From assembly GCF_005886105.2 (NCBI RefSeq), contig NZ_PNCO02000001.1, positions 2,415,001 through 2,479,000 on the forward strand: DNA of 64,000 bases, given 5' to 3'. The stretch is from Pseudoalteromonas galatheae (GTDB lineage Bacteria > Pseudomonadota > Gammaproteobacteria > Enterobacterales > Alteromonadaceae). The translations under genes and the position numbers were made by a program. The notes under the pieces are model-generated. The model ran no database searches and had not been told where the DNA came from. It saw nothing but the letters and a program-made list of their open reading frames with translations. Shown here piece by piece: positions 9,057 through 16,835 of this stretch (the stretch's first letter is position 1; each line of letters opens with the position of its first letter).

Positions 9057-10736
9057 ATGGCAACATTTGATCATAAAGTATTGGTCGTTGGCTCAGGTGC
9101 TGGTGGCGCAATGGCCGCTTATACACTCACTAAGCTAGGCCACAAAGTTTTATTGCTAGAAGCTGGTCGAAATTACGACCCAAAAACAGAAAGCCCGATG
9201 TTCCGCCGAAATAGCGAAGCCCCACTCATGGGCGCTGGCAATAAGGATAAGAACTTTGGGTTTTACGACGCGACAATTGATGGCGGTTGGCAAGTACCAG
9301 ATGAACCATATACGCGCGCTGAAAACACCGATTTTTATTGGTGGCGTGCACGTATGCTCGGTGGCCGAACCAATCACTGGGGTCGCTACTCGCTGCGTTT
9401 TAGTGAACATGACTTTAAGGGCAAAAGCCGTGACGGGCATGGCGCCGATTGGCCGTTTGAATATCAGGACATTGCGCCTTGGTATGATAAAACGGAAGAA
9501 ATAGTTGGGATCTGTGGGACCAATACCGGCTTGGATGATATGCCTCCTTCTGCGCCTGGCGTGTTACAGCCACCACCGACGCCAAGAGTACCCGAATTAC
9601 TGGTTGCAGCGGCCGCGAAAAAAATGGGGATCCCAGCGGTTCCTATGCACAGAGCGGTGTTGACTCGTAATAAAGACGACCGCTTAGCCTGTTTTTACGC
9701 CACGCCTTGTGGCCACGGTTGCTCAATTGGCGCAGCATTCCAAACCACAACCTCGCTTATTCCGATGGCCAAAGCGACAGGAAACCTTGAAGTGATCACC
9801 GATGCCATGGTGAAGTCGGTCGCGGTGAATGAAGATGGCAAAGTAACTGGAGTGACTTACGTCGATAAAAAGTCTGCGCAAGAACATGCACTCAATGCAG
9901 ATGTGGTGATTTTGGCGGCCAGCGCCTGTGAATCTGCCCGTATTTTGCTTAATTCCAAACATGCAAAGCATCCCAAGGGACTTGCAAACTCAAGTGGTCA
10001 GGTAGGTCGCAATCTAATGGACTCTACCGGTGCTTGGCTTGGTGCACAAATCCCTGCGTTAAAAGGCCGCCCACGTTATAACGAAGACGGCCACACCGGT
10101 AACCACCTTTTTATTCCTTGGTGGGGACACAAAGCCCATGAGAAAGGTGAGCTTAATTTCCCACGCGGCTATCACTTTGAAATTAGCAGCGGCTTTAATC
10201 AACCGGGCTCTGGCGTGTCTGGCAATAAACAAGGTTATGGCCCCAAGTTAAAGCAACAAGTGCGTGACGCTTATGGTTCCTATGTTGGATTTGCACTGCG
10301 CGGAGAAATGCTACCGAATAAAGATTCTTACATGGAAATTGACGAAAACGTCAAAGATAAATGGGGGATCCCGGTTGCTAAGTTCCATTTCAAATGGTCT
10401 GACAGAGAGCTCAAGCAAATCGAGCATGGTCTCAAAACCGCGAAACAGATCCTTGAGAACATGGGTGCCGAAGTGGGCGAGCTACCACCTGCGGAAAAAG
10501 CCATTTCAAAAGGCGGTGAGATCATTCATGAGGTCGGCACGACGAGAATGGGCAGTTCAGCAAAAGAATCGGTAACGAATCAGTGGGGTCAAACATGGGA
10601 CTGTGACAATCTATTTGTGATGGATGCCGGTGTCTTTGCGTCTAACCCCCATAAAAATTGCACCTTAACCATTATGACCTTAGCGATGCGAAACTCAACT
10701 TGGTTGGCAGCACAAATTGATAAAGGAGCACTGTGA
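9057..10736 (+). CDS. GMC-family FAD dehydrogenase (glycoside 3-dehydrogenase-like)
   Basis: Flavoprotein of 559 residues. The FAD-binding GSGAGG is at 12-17, GGRTNHWGRYSLR lies in the GMC N-domain, and the C-terminal domain ends with DAGVFASNPHKN, with H532 and N534 at the active-site position. Proteins of this type pair with a gluconate-2-dehydrogenase subunit-3-like partner and oxidise C3 of glucosides or other sugars, passing electrons to the respiratory chain. It has no export signal of its own; the next gene, overlapping by one base, encodes a Tat-signal partner that would carry it to the periplasm. Substrate unproven. Confidence 0.9.
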   Translation: MATFDHKVLVVGSGAGGAMAAYTLTKLGHKVLLLEAGRNYDPKTESPMFRRNSEAPLMGAGNKDKNFGFYDATIDGGWQVPDEPYTRAENTDFYWWRARMLGGRTNHWGRYSLRFSEHDFKGKSRDGHGADWPFEYQDIAPWYDKTEEIVGICGTNTGLDDMPPSAPGVLQPPPTPRVPELLVAAAAKKMGIPAVPMHRAVLTRNKDDRLACFYATPCGHGCSIGAAFQTTTSLIPMAKATGNLEVITDAMVKSVAVNEDGKVTGVTYVDKKSAQEHALNADVVILAASACESARILLNSKHAKHPKGLANSSGQVGRNLMDSTGAWLGAQIPALKGRPRYNEDGHTGNHLFIPWWGHKAHEKGELNFPRGYHFEISSGFNQPGSGVSGNKQGYGPKLKQQVRDAYGSYVGFALRGEMLPNKDSYMEIDENVKDKWGIPVAKFHFKWSDRELKQIEHGLKTAKQILENMGAEVGELPPAEKAISKGGEIIHEVGTTRMGSSAKESVTNQWGQTWDCDNLFVMDAGVFASNPHKNCTLTIMTLAMRNSTWLAAQIDKGAL

Positions 10737-11485
10737 TGAATACACCTGATCGCGTTGATTCTTATAAATATATTTCAGGTATGACACGTCGCGAGTCATT
10801 AAAATGGTTAGGCTTGCTTGCTGCGGGATCTGCGGTAACACTCACCACTGGTTGCAGCAAGGCCATTGAAGGTGAAACGGCTACTGCCGGGCACTGGCCA
10901 GATATTGAAATACAGCCAGTTAGTGCTCAAGGGTATGGCACCGATCCAAATATGATCATGCCGCCAGAGTCACCTTGGCCGCTCACCCTCACCGAAGCGC
11001 AGCTCACGTTAGTTGCAGTACTAGCTGATTTTATTGTGCCCAAAGAGGGCAAACACCCTTCAGCTTCTGAAGTACAAGTACCGAGTGTGATCGATGAATG
11101 GGTAAGCGCACCGTATCACGGACAACAAAAAGATAGAGTGACAATACTCCATGCACTCGCTTGGATTGACGATGAGTCGACTTTGCGCTTTAAAAAGCCA
11201 TTTTTGCAACTTAGCGCAACGCAGCAAAGTAAGATTATGGATGATATTGCTTATTTTAATGCGCAAACACCTGAGCAATTTCAGCGTATAGGTAAAGCAT
11301 TCTTGCGCTTTAAAGATCTCGTTCTCGGCGCTTACTTCTGCACACCTGAGGGCTGTCAAGATATAGGCTATCTGGGCAATGTACCAATTGCAGGTGATTA
11401 TCCAGGACCTACTGCTGAAGCCAAGGCGCATCTAGATGGCGTACTCGCAGAGCTTGGGCTAAGCCAGTATGCCTACCGCGACTAA
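10736..11485 (+). CDS. Gluconate 2-dehydrogenase subunit 3-like Tat protein
   Basis: Small partner subunit of a periplasmic GMC dehydrogenase, 249 residues. A twin-arginine signal TRRESLKWLG has R18-R19, followed by a hydrophobic stretch and TTGCS. The mature part matches the gluconate_2-dh3 family (LTEAQLTLVAVLADFIVPKEG). ATG at 10736 overlaps the GMC stop (TGATG), showing translational coupling; a GTG at 10733 is possible but too close to the GGAG. Such subunits are needed for export and stability of the catalytic chain. A terminator follows. Confidence 0.88.
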   Translation: MNTPDRVDSYKYISGMTRRESLKWLGLLAAGSAVTLTTGCSKAIEGETATAGHWPDIEIQPVSAQGYGTDPNMIMPPESPWPLTLTEAQLTLVAVLADFIVPKEGKHPSASEVQVPSVIDEWVSAPYHGQQKDRVTILHALAWIDDESTLRFKKPFLQLSATQQSKIMDDIAYFNAQTPEQFQRIGKAFLRFKDLVLGAYFCTPEGCQDIGYLGNVPIAGDYPGPTAEAKAHLDGVLAELGLSQYAYRD

Positions 11486-11514
11486 CCCTTGAGTCATTTT
11501 GTTATGGCTAACCG

Positions 11515-11539
11515 AAGCAGAGTCTAGCTCTGCTTTTTT
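11515..11539 (+). terminator. Intrinsic terminator after the dehydrogenase genes
   Basis: Stem AAGCAGAG / CTCTGCTT with a 5-base loop, followed by a run of six T. It ends the DUF1080-GMC-subunit-3 transcript and separates the next isomerase gene. Confidence 0.85.
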
Positions 11540-11553
11540 AGTTTTAGGAAGAA

Positions 11554-12411
11554 ATGATGTTTAGAAAAATCGTATTGTTTAAACAAGTAATGCTGTTCAT
11601 TGCTTTTATTATCGCGCTGCCGCTATACGCGCAGGCATCTTATCAGTCGTTATCTATTAGCGTTCAACTGTGGTCGGTAAAAGATGAGTTGGCAAGAGAC
11701 TTTGATGGCACTTTGCAAGCACTCGCCAACATGGGATTTGATGGCGTTGAATTTGCTGGAAACTTTGGCAACTATGCCGATAACCCAAGCAAATTAAAAC
11801 AAAGACTAGCAGAGCTCGGCTTAGTTGCGAGCAGCGCCCACATCGGCTTTGACGTATTAGCTGAAGAAAAACTAGCGAGCACCCTACTCTTTTACAAAAC
11901 CTTAGGCGTATCCACGCTCTTTATCCCTTGGGATGAAAGGGCATGGGACAAGAACCAAGTGCAAGCATTTGTAAAACAGCTTAACCAAGTGCACCAAATT
12001 GCCCAGCGCTATGATATGAAGATCGGGTTTCATAATCATGAAAAGGAATTTAACCCATACGCTAATAGCACGTTTTGGGATTATATCGCCACCAACACCC
12101 CTAGCGATTTTCCGCTACAGCTCGATGTCGGCTGGGTGAATTACGCCGGTAAATCACCCAGCGATTATGTTAAGCGATATGCTGGCAGAACCGTGTCGAC
12201 ACATATTAAAATACGCACTCATCAAGGAGATGACAAAAGCCCAATCATTGGCGAAAACCACTACCCTTGGAAAGCGCTCATCCAAACCATGCAGCAACAC
12301 GGCGGCACACAGTGGCTAGTAATCGAACAAGAAGAATACCCAAGTGGTCTCACGCCGCTAGAAAGCGTCGCCCGCTCAAAAGCGAATTTAGATAAGATAC
12401 TGAGTGAGTAA
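11554..12411 (+). CDS. Secreted xylose isomerase-like TIM-barrel protein
   Basis: Protein of 285 residues with a signal peptide (hydrophobic 12-25, AQA cleavage site near 28) and a sugar phosphate isomerase/epimerase-like TIM barrel: SVQLWSVKDEL, GFHNHEKEF, LQLDVGWVN and VIEQEEY mark the metal-site strands. Because it is exported it cannot act on phosphorylated sugars in the cytoplasm, so a lyase or hydratase on periplasmic keto-sugars fits better. It starts 15 bases after a terminator behind AGGAAG, so some read-through or its own promoter is needed. Function inferred from neighbours. Confidence 0.85.
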   Translation: MMFRKIVLFKQVMLFIAFIIALPLYAQASYQSLSISVQLWSVKDELARDFDGTLQALANMGFDGVEFAGNFGNYADNPSKLKQRLAELGLVASSAHIGFDVLAEEKLASTLLFYKTLGVSTLFIPWDERAWDKNQVQAFVKQLNQVHQIAQRYDMKIGFHNHEKEFNPYANSTFWDYIATNTPSDFPLQLDVGWVNYAGKSPSDYVKRYAGRTVSTHIKIRTHQGDDKSPIIGENHYPWKALIQTMQQHGGTQWLVIEQEEYPSGLTPLESVARSKANLDKILSE

Positions 12412-12513
12412 CAAGCGGGAATATGTTTATCTGAAATAGTTAATTGTCACTGTCAGGTTTGATCGTGGGGTTCGATCGAACTTGACTGTTGAATGATGCG
12501 AGATTGGGAAATA

Positions 12514-12609
12514 GTAAACGCCCCATTATGTGACGGGTTAAGCTTGACTACACTAGCGAGAATGAGCGCTAGCCAAGCTTTAGACGTCCACTTCATAAAC
12601 AGCTTGTTA
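12514..12609 (-). other. attC-like recombination site (integron cassette end)
   Basis: Imperfect palindrome of 96 bases right after the stop of the small membrane-protein ORF. Read on the minus strand it begins TAACAAGC and ends GGGCGTTTAC, like the outer arms of attC sites. The inner arms AAGCTTGGCTAGCG and CGCTAG..CAAGCTT pair well (12540-12580). The outer boxes are not perfect matches to the attC consensus, so it is a candidate only. Confidence 0.5.
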
Positions 12610-12837
12610 TTTGCCAAATACAAAATATAAGCAAAGCACAATAGAAACTGACAGCAATAGCGATATAGGCCTTTGAAATACTGTACCTGATAGCTTTTGA
12701 ATACCATTTACCTTTGTTCGACTAAAAAAATTGAAAACATGTTCGGCACAAAACAATACAAATACGCTACCAAAACCTAATGCAGAAAGTGGCTTTTCAT
12801 ATAATAAAAACCAACTAAAGCAAAACAAAAGTAGCAC
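12607..12837 (-). CDS. Small hydrophobic membrane protein, unknown
   Basis: Predicted 76-residue protein with two hydrophobic segments (about 1-32 and 54-73) and a basic connecting loop. The start used is GTG at 12837; the frame stays open for about 25 codons upstream without ATG, GTG or TTG, so the true start may be an unusual codon or the gene may be truncated. The stop lies in the first bases of the attC-like palindrome, as in cassette genes. No family recognised. An 84-codon frame overlapping it (12453-12707) runs into the palindrome and is unlikely to be real. Confidence 0.4.
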   Translation of the reverse strand: MLLLFCFSWFLLYEKPLSALGFGSVFVLFCAEHVFNFFSRTKVNGIQKLSGTVFQRPISLLLSVSIVLCLYFVFGK

Positions 12838-12970
12838 CCCAACAAACGGAATTAATACTCTCTCAAGTAGTTTGCTGATAATGAACTTCCTTAGGAAAAT
12901 AACAGCCCATTAGCTTGAACGGTCGAGTATCTCACTTATTTTTAAGTAAAAAACGACAATTATCAAACTA

Positions 12971-13183
12971 ACTTTATTTAATAATTTTAATAACTTACCA
13001 GTCAAAGGCTATAATTTAAACAGGCAAATCACCTGCTACACGCAAGGAGTGACTTGTCCGAGCCATCGATTGGCTCGCTAAGAACAAATTACATCTAGAT
13101 AACATGTTAAAAATGCTCAATTTTATCTGTTGCTGGTTATTTGTCGCCATAAATGGCGACCTACGTAAGATCTTGGCGTAAAG
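12971..13183. repeat. ~213-base dispersed repeat, copy 1
   Basis: Shares most of its length with 15311-15525, including ACTTTATTTAATAATTTT at one end, CAAATCACCTGCTACA inside and the palindrome GTCGCCATAAATGGCGAC near the other end. The last ~20 bases overlap the 3' end of the 343-codon gene, so that gene's final codons come from the repeat. Confidence 0.8.
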
Positions 13184-14192
13184 TTCTCGGTAATGCATTT
13201 TTATGTCGTGACATCTCGTCTGATACTGCTGAGATAAATTGGTCGGCATCATCTACCCCGACAAATATATTTTTAACATTCCCCACGGGTTCAATCAGTT
13301 CAATTTCAACATTTGGATAGCCTGAGTAGTTATAACGTTTTATAGACCTAGCACGCTTTACAAACTCCATGTTCTTCTGAATTTTTGCTATGTTGCTTAA
13401 CGGTATTGCCAATGGCTGATAAAGACCATATCGGATGAACAAATGATTTCCCACCAAAGAAATAGGCCGTTTTGCAACAGCGCGGTACTCCGCAAAGAAA
13501 AATACTAAGCTAAACGCCGTCAGCAGAGTAAAGATATTTGCCGCAAATGGGGACCAAATAAAATGCAAAAATAGATGCATAATTGGCATTTCAAACGCTA
13601 TTAATAAAATAAAGCCAAGCAGATTACTTTGTGCGCCATCTTTACTATGGTAAGTAAAGTGCTGCTCGCCACTAAAACTTTCAGGCTGCACTCGCTTAGA
13701 AAAAAGCGCATAGGTCCACATACGCGTTTCAAAACTCAGTAGCTTTGCAACAGGGCCGTCACCCGCATATTTTTTAATTGGCTTCTCAATGACATGGTCG
13801 GGCTCTTCACTCTTGCCAATGGCGGCTTTAATCGCAAGGTATACGGTTAAAATTGCAGCCAGTTCAAAGGCAAGCACGATAGCCAATAAAACATAGCGCC
13901 CACTCTCAAGAAAATGCCAAACCAGTTTGCTTTGTTCGGGAATAATGTAACTGCCGACGAGCACCGCAAGACACACTAAAATAATCGACTTCAACAAGGC
14001 TTCTTTTCTATCTTCAACACAGAAAAAGCAGACTATCGGCAAGACTATTAACGCATCTAACAGAAACAGCCATTCAAAATTTGCATTGCCATAATCATTA
14101 AGCGTACCGTTTGATTGGTAATAGAACCCCCACCATAACGAAACACACACAAGAAATAATAAGGGGACTTTTGACTTAATAGAACTACTCAT
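13161..14192 (-). CDS. Multi-pass membrane protein, unknown
   Basis: 343-residue protein with at least six hydrophobic segments: four in residues ~8-125 and a pair at ~190-235, followed by a soluble C-terminal domain of about 100 residues that looks like a PH-like fold (FIRYGLYQPLAIPLSNIAKIQ) but is not firmly recognised. The last codons lie inside the repeat at 12971-13183, so the original C-terminus may have been replaced. ATG at 14192 is close behind GGAG. A 33-codon fragment closely similar to its N-terminus occurs at 16836-16937. Neighbours are unrelated small genes, as in a cassette array. No function assigned. Confidence 0.7.
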   Translation of the reverse strand: MSSSIKSKVPLLFLVCVSLWWGFYYQSNGTLNDYGNANFEWLFLLDALIVLPIVCFFCVEDRKEALLKSIILVCLAVLVGSYIIPEQSKLVWHFLESGRYVLLAIVLAFELAAILTVYLAIKAAIGKSEEPDHVIEKPIKKYAGDGPVAKLLSFETRMWTYALFSKRVQPESFSGEQHFTYHSKDGAQSNLLGFILLIAFEMPIMHLFLHFIWSPFAANIFTLLTAFSLVFFFAEYRAVAKRPISLVGNHLFIRYGLYQPLAIPLSNIAKIQKNMEFVKRARSIKRYNYSGYPNVEIELIEPVGNVKNIFVGVDDADQFISAVSDEMSRHKNALPRTLRQDLT

Positions 14193-14279
14193 ACATGTCT
14201 CCGTGCAGTATCAAGCCTGAGCTAAAATTCGTGACGAAAGAGCGAAAACCAAGCCCTTAAGCTTCTTATGAGTAACTAG
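14193..14279 (-). other. attC-like remnant between cassette-type genes
   Basis: On the minus strand this gap contains GCTTGGTTTTCGCTC..TTCGTCACGAATTTTAGC, with AAGCTTAAGGGC before it and a partly complementary CAGGCTTGA after it, similar to the variable central part of marine attC sites. The outer GTTAGRY-like box is not intact. Candidate remnant. Confidence 0.3.
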
Positions 14280-14756
14280 TTAAGCATGCAAACAAGCCGC
14301 ATGCTTTCCCGTCAGCCAAAACCTTAGCTCTTGAAGCAATTCAGCTTCAATCTCAAAAGTAGTTTTCGTTTTGAAATCAAGCGTTTCAGTATTACTATAG
14401 CGCTCACTACCCGAGTGAGTCACTTCAAGTGCTAGATGCCCCAATGACGATAGAGAGTAAAATCTTAGTCTTAACTCACGGTCATCGTAGGTATCTTCGG
14501 CTGCACCACGCAATAATAATTGCGCCTCACCAGTTCTGGTGTCGTAAAGAGAGCTCAGTGCATTTATGAATTGCGCTATTTCGTCATCATGAGAACTAGA
14601 TAAGTATGCCTTAAACACCAGATTAGATGAGGAATGAGTACTCTTTATTTTCGAATGAACGCCAACTTCCTTAACCCACTCTTCATCGTCCGCATAACCA
14701 AAAAATGACAGCTCTAGTTCAACACTACACCTTCTATCGATTGAATGAATTTGCAT
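14280..14756 (-). CDS. Hypothetical protein, cassette-type
   Basis: 158-residue soluble protein, acidic, with alternating hydrophobic and polar residues suggesting mostly beta structure in the first 110 residues and a C-terminal helix (EIEAELLQELRFWL). No signal peptide, no transmembrane segment and no recognised motif. It lies between two attC-like palindromic gaps with its ATG about 30 bases from the upstream one. Function unknown. Confidence 0.6.
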   Translation of the reverse strand: MQIHSIDRRCSVELELSFFGYADDEEWVKEVGVHSKIKSTHSSSNLVFKAYLSSSHDDEIAQFINALSSLYDTRTGEAQLLLRGAAEDTYDDRELRLRFYSLSSLGHLALEVTHSGSERYSNTETLDFKTKTTFEIEAELLQELRFWLTGKHAACLHA

Positions 14757-14862
14757 AAATCTACTTGCCTAAAGAGCCTGTTAAGAAGGTGAAAATGTTT
14801 AGCTAAAATATGGAGCGAAGCGAAACCAAACCCGCTGTCTTAGTTACGTTTTAAATGCCTTG
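14757..14862 (-). other. attC-like site between GFA and hypothetical genes
   Basis: On the minus strand the gap reads TGACAAGGCATTTAAAACG at its start, TTTCGCTTCGCTCCAT in the centre and CACCTTCTTAACAGGC near the end, the order and wording of attC sites in marine gammaproteobacterial integrons. The expected terminal GGGCGTTAT-type box has become AGGCTCTTTAGG, so the site is probably degraded. Confidence 0.45.
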
Positions 14863-15231
14863 TCAGCTGTGATTCAACCAACAAACCTTCGTTTCTGTTC
14901 GTATATCAATTACTTTTTTAGGTTTATACGGAGTATCTAGAGTAGCAATCGCCACTGACACCCAATCAGGATAGTTTTCACTACCTCCCCACTCAATACT
15001 CGAGCAGCAAACTTTACAGAATTTTTGCTTAATATTGGCAGAAGAGTTGTATTCTGTTAGCGAAGAAGAGCCAGATAAATAAACGACATCGCTTTTAGGT
15101 AAACTAGCATATGTAGCAAACGCTGCACCGTGTTGTTTTTGACACATATTACAATGGCTGTGTGATGCTTTTTTAGGCTCACTTAACAATTTATATTTTA
15201 CTTCTTCACAGAGACAACTACCTAAATACAT
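14863..15231 (-). CDS. GFA-family zinc protein with altered metal site
   Basis: 122-residue protein of the GFA (glutathione-dependent formaldehyde-activating enzyme-like) family. Start taken at the ATG at 15231, behind AAGG; the longer frame begins inside the repeat. Ligand pairs GSCLC (C6, C8) and CKVC near residue 88 are kept, but the catalytic Cys-His-Cys-x-x-Cys has become Ser25-His-Cys27-N-M-Cys30, a one-base TGC to AGC change, and the usual CGS is CSS. It may be inactive or bind zinc differently. GFA genes are common integron cargo. Chemistry unproven. Confidence 0.8.
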   Translation of the reverse strand: MYLGSCLCEEVKYKLLSEPKKASHSHCNMCQKQHGAAFATYASLPKSDVVYLSGSSSLTEYNSSANIKQKFCKVCCSSIEWGGSENYPDWVSVAIATLDTPYKPKKVIDIRTETKVCWLNHS

Positions 15232-15310
15232 AATAACCTTACTGCTCATTCGCGTGAATTCTTGAATATCTCTCTTATCCACGAGAAAACTAAACGCAAC
15301 ATTCAAGCAA

Positions 15311-15525
15311 ACTTTATTTAATAATTTTAGTAAGTTATCAGTCAATAGTTATAATTTCAATACGCAAATCACCTGCTACATGCGAGGGGGGGTCTGCACA
15401 AGCTTTTTGTTGGCTCGTTAAATACAAATAGTGTTTAGTTAACGCATTAAAAATGCTCAACTTTATATGTCGCAAGGTTGTTTGTCGCCATAAATGGCGA
15501 CCTACATAAGATTACTTCGTAAAGT
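15311..15525. repeat. ~215-base dispersed repeat, copy 2
   Basis: Second copy of the element at 12971-13183, same orientation, about 2.3 kb away. It again holds CAAATCACCTGCTACA and GTCGCCATAAATGGCGAC. It fills most of the gap between the GFA gene and the 44-codon ORF and contains no convincing gene. Confidence 0.8.
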
Positions 15526-15568
15526 GTCAAAGCTAAACGGAAGGTTGGTAAGTCTTGATAATAAACGC

Positions 15569-15703
15569 TCAGACTCGACTTGCAGCGCTGAGAACTCGCT
15601 TCGCTAGAGCAACAATGATTGCTATAGCAAAGCAAATAAATATTAGTAACTTGCTTATAGGCAGATACATTAGCCATAAATGCAAACCAAGTAACGTTAT
15701 CAT
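15569..15703 (-). CDS. 44-residue hydrophobic protein coupled to AraC gene
   Basis: A 44-codon frame whose ATG overlaps the TGA stop of the AraC-GyrI gene (TGATG), a classic translational-coupling junction. The product is almost wholly hydrophobic through residue ~34 (one or two membrane helices) and ends in a basic tail, AKRVLSAASRV. It could be a genuine small membrane protein or the surviving tail of a larger one, cut by the repeat. No family recognised. Confidence 0.45.
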   Translation of the reverse strand: MITLLGLHLWLMYLPISKLLIFICFAIAIIVALAKRVLSAASRV

Positions 15704-16599
15704 CAATTTTGCAATGGCAGGTAAATATCGGTGATCAAGTCGCACTCATCCACTTGATGCACAAAATTATGATATTCAAAAAAGCAGCAATGCGCATTTG
15801 GCAATTCGCCACTGTCTGCTAGCCAGTTTTGATACAACCAGCGTATAGTTTGCTCCATATTGTCGTGACTCCCTAAATGCCTTACCTTGGCGCAACGCAT
15901 TTGTGGAATAACACCATTTTCGACGCCAAACGCGTTATCTGGTACTTCAGTGTTTACTGAGCCACACAATTTAAAACGAAATGCGTCTTCAGCCATGGCT
16001 TCAGGGTCGCCATTAGGCATGCCAAATGTTCGACTCGTATTAATTGGTGAAAGTCCGCTATTTTGTCGCCAAGCGATAAACTTGCCGGCACTTTCAAATA
16101 TCTGTTTTGCTGACCCTTTGTGCTCTAAAAAAGCAATTTGAGTCTGTTCAAAGTTAATAATATCGACCTGCATTGTCTGCACTCCTAAATTTTGCGGTGA
16201 AAAATTAAAAATGTCATACCAACTAGGCCAATTTGCAGCTTGTCTAAACTGTGAAGGACTTTGTTCAAAAGTACGTTTAAAAGCTCGAGAGAAGGCCTCA
16301 GCACTATCAAACTTTGCTTCAAGTGCAATATCAATAATTTTAATATCGCGCTCAAATGCTAGGCGAAAAGACGCCCGCTTTAATCGCGCCAGCAAAATAT
16401 ACTTACCCACATTCACGCCCATAAAAGCCACAAATACACGATGAAAATGAAATTTAGATAAAACAGCAACATCACTAAGCAAACTCACCGTTAATTCATC
16501 ATCTAAATGTTGATTGATATAATCGCAAACGAGCGAAATACGCTGCTGTAAAAGATTGCTTTGCATAAAGCGCCTATGTGTTAGTAGAACTGCAGACAA
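15703..16599 (-). CDS. AraC-family regulator with GyrI-like domain
   Basis: 298-residue transcription factor. Residues ~20-115 form the AraC helix-turn-helix pair (LSDVAVLSKFHFHRVF, then IDIALEAKFDSAEAFSRAF), and residues ~140-298 a GyrI-like small-molecule-binding domain. This is the Rob/SoxS-type layout that senses hydrophobic or cationic compounds. It overlaps a 44-codon hydrophobic ORF downstream, possibly its target. ATG at 16599 is the first in frame. Ligand unknown. Confidence 0.88.
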   Translation of the reverse strand: MSAVLLTHRRFMQSNLLQQRISLVCDYINQHLDDELTVSLLSDVAVLSKFHFHRVFVAFMGVNVGKYILLARLKRASFRLAFERDIKIIDIALEAKFDSAEAFSRAFKRTFEQSPSQFRQAANWPSWYDIFNFSPQNLGVQTMQVDIINFEQTQIAFLEHKGSAKQIFESAGKFIAWRQNSGLSPINTSRTFGMPNGDPEAMAEDAFRFKLCGSVNTEVPDNAFGVENGVIPQMRCAKVRHLGSHDNMEQTIRWLYQNWLADSGELPNAHCCFFEYHNFVHQVDECDLITDIYLPLQN

Positions 16600-16835
16600 G
16601 CTTAATCATATCAAAAGCAAGATACTTGATTGAAATTGCTCAATGTAAGAGAAAATGAGGAAATATCCATCCACAAAGATAGAAATAGCGAGGGGTGTCA
16701 CTTATTTTACTATTTAATGAGGCTCGGTTCTAACATCAATATTCCTTTTAAACTGCTTAACCCAGTAAACATCATGATTGGGGCTGAATGCCCTTATTAA
16801 ACGATATTTTGTGATGACTGACAATGGGATAGATT
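16600..16835. other. Intergenic, nothing recognised
   Basis: AT-rich gap upstream of the AraC-GyrI gene. It should contain that gene's promoter; no clear operator, ORF or repeat was identified. Confidence 0.5.

Noticed and set aside
12453..12707. 84-codon minus-strand frame
   Set aside because: Its 3' two-thirds lie in the attC-like palindrome and its 5' end in another frame of the small membrane-protein ORF; no ribosome site.
12971..15525. CRISPR array or phage ends from the repeated palindromes
   Set aside because: Only two long direct repeats 2.3 kb apart; no regular spacers and no cas genes.
15447..15677. 76-codon minus-strand frame in the GFA-AraC gap
   Set aside because: Half of it is repeat sequence; the overlapping 44-codon frame coupled to the AraC stop is a better candidate.
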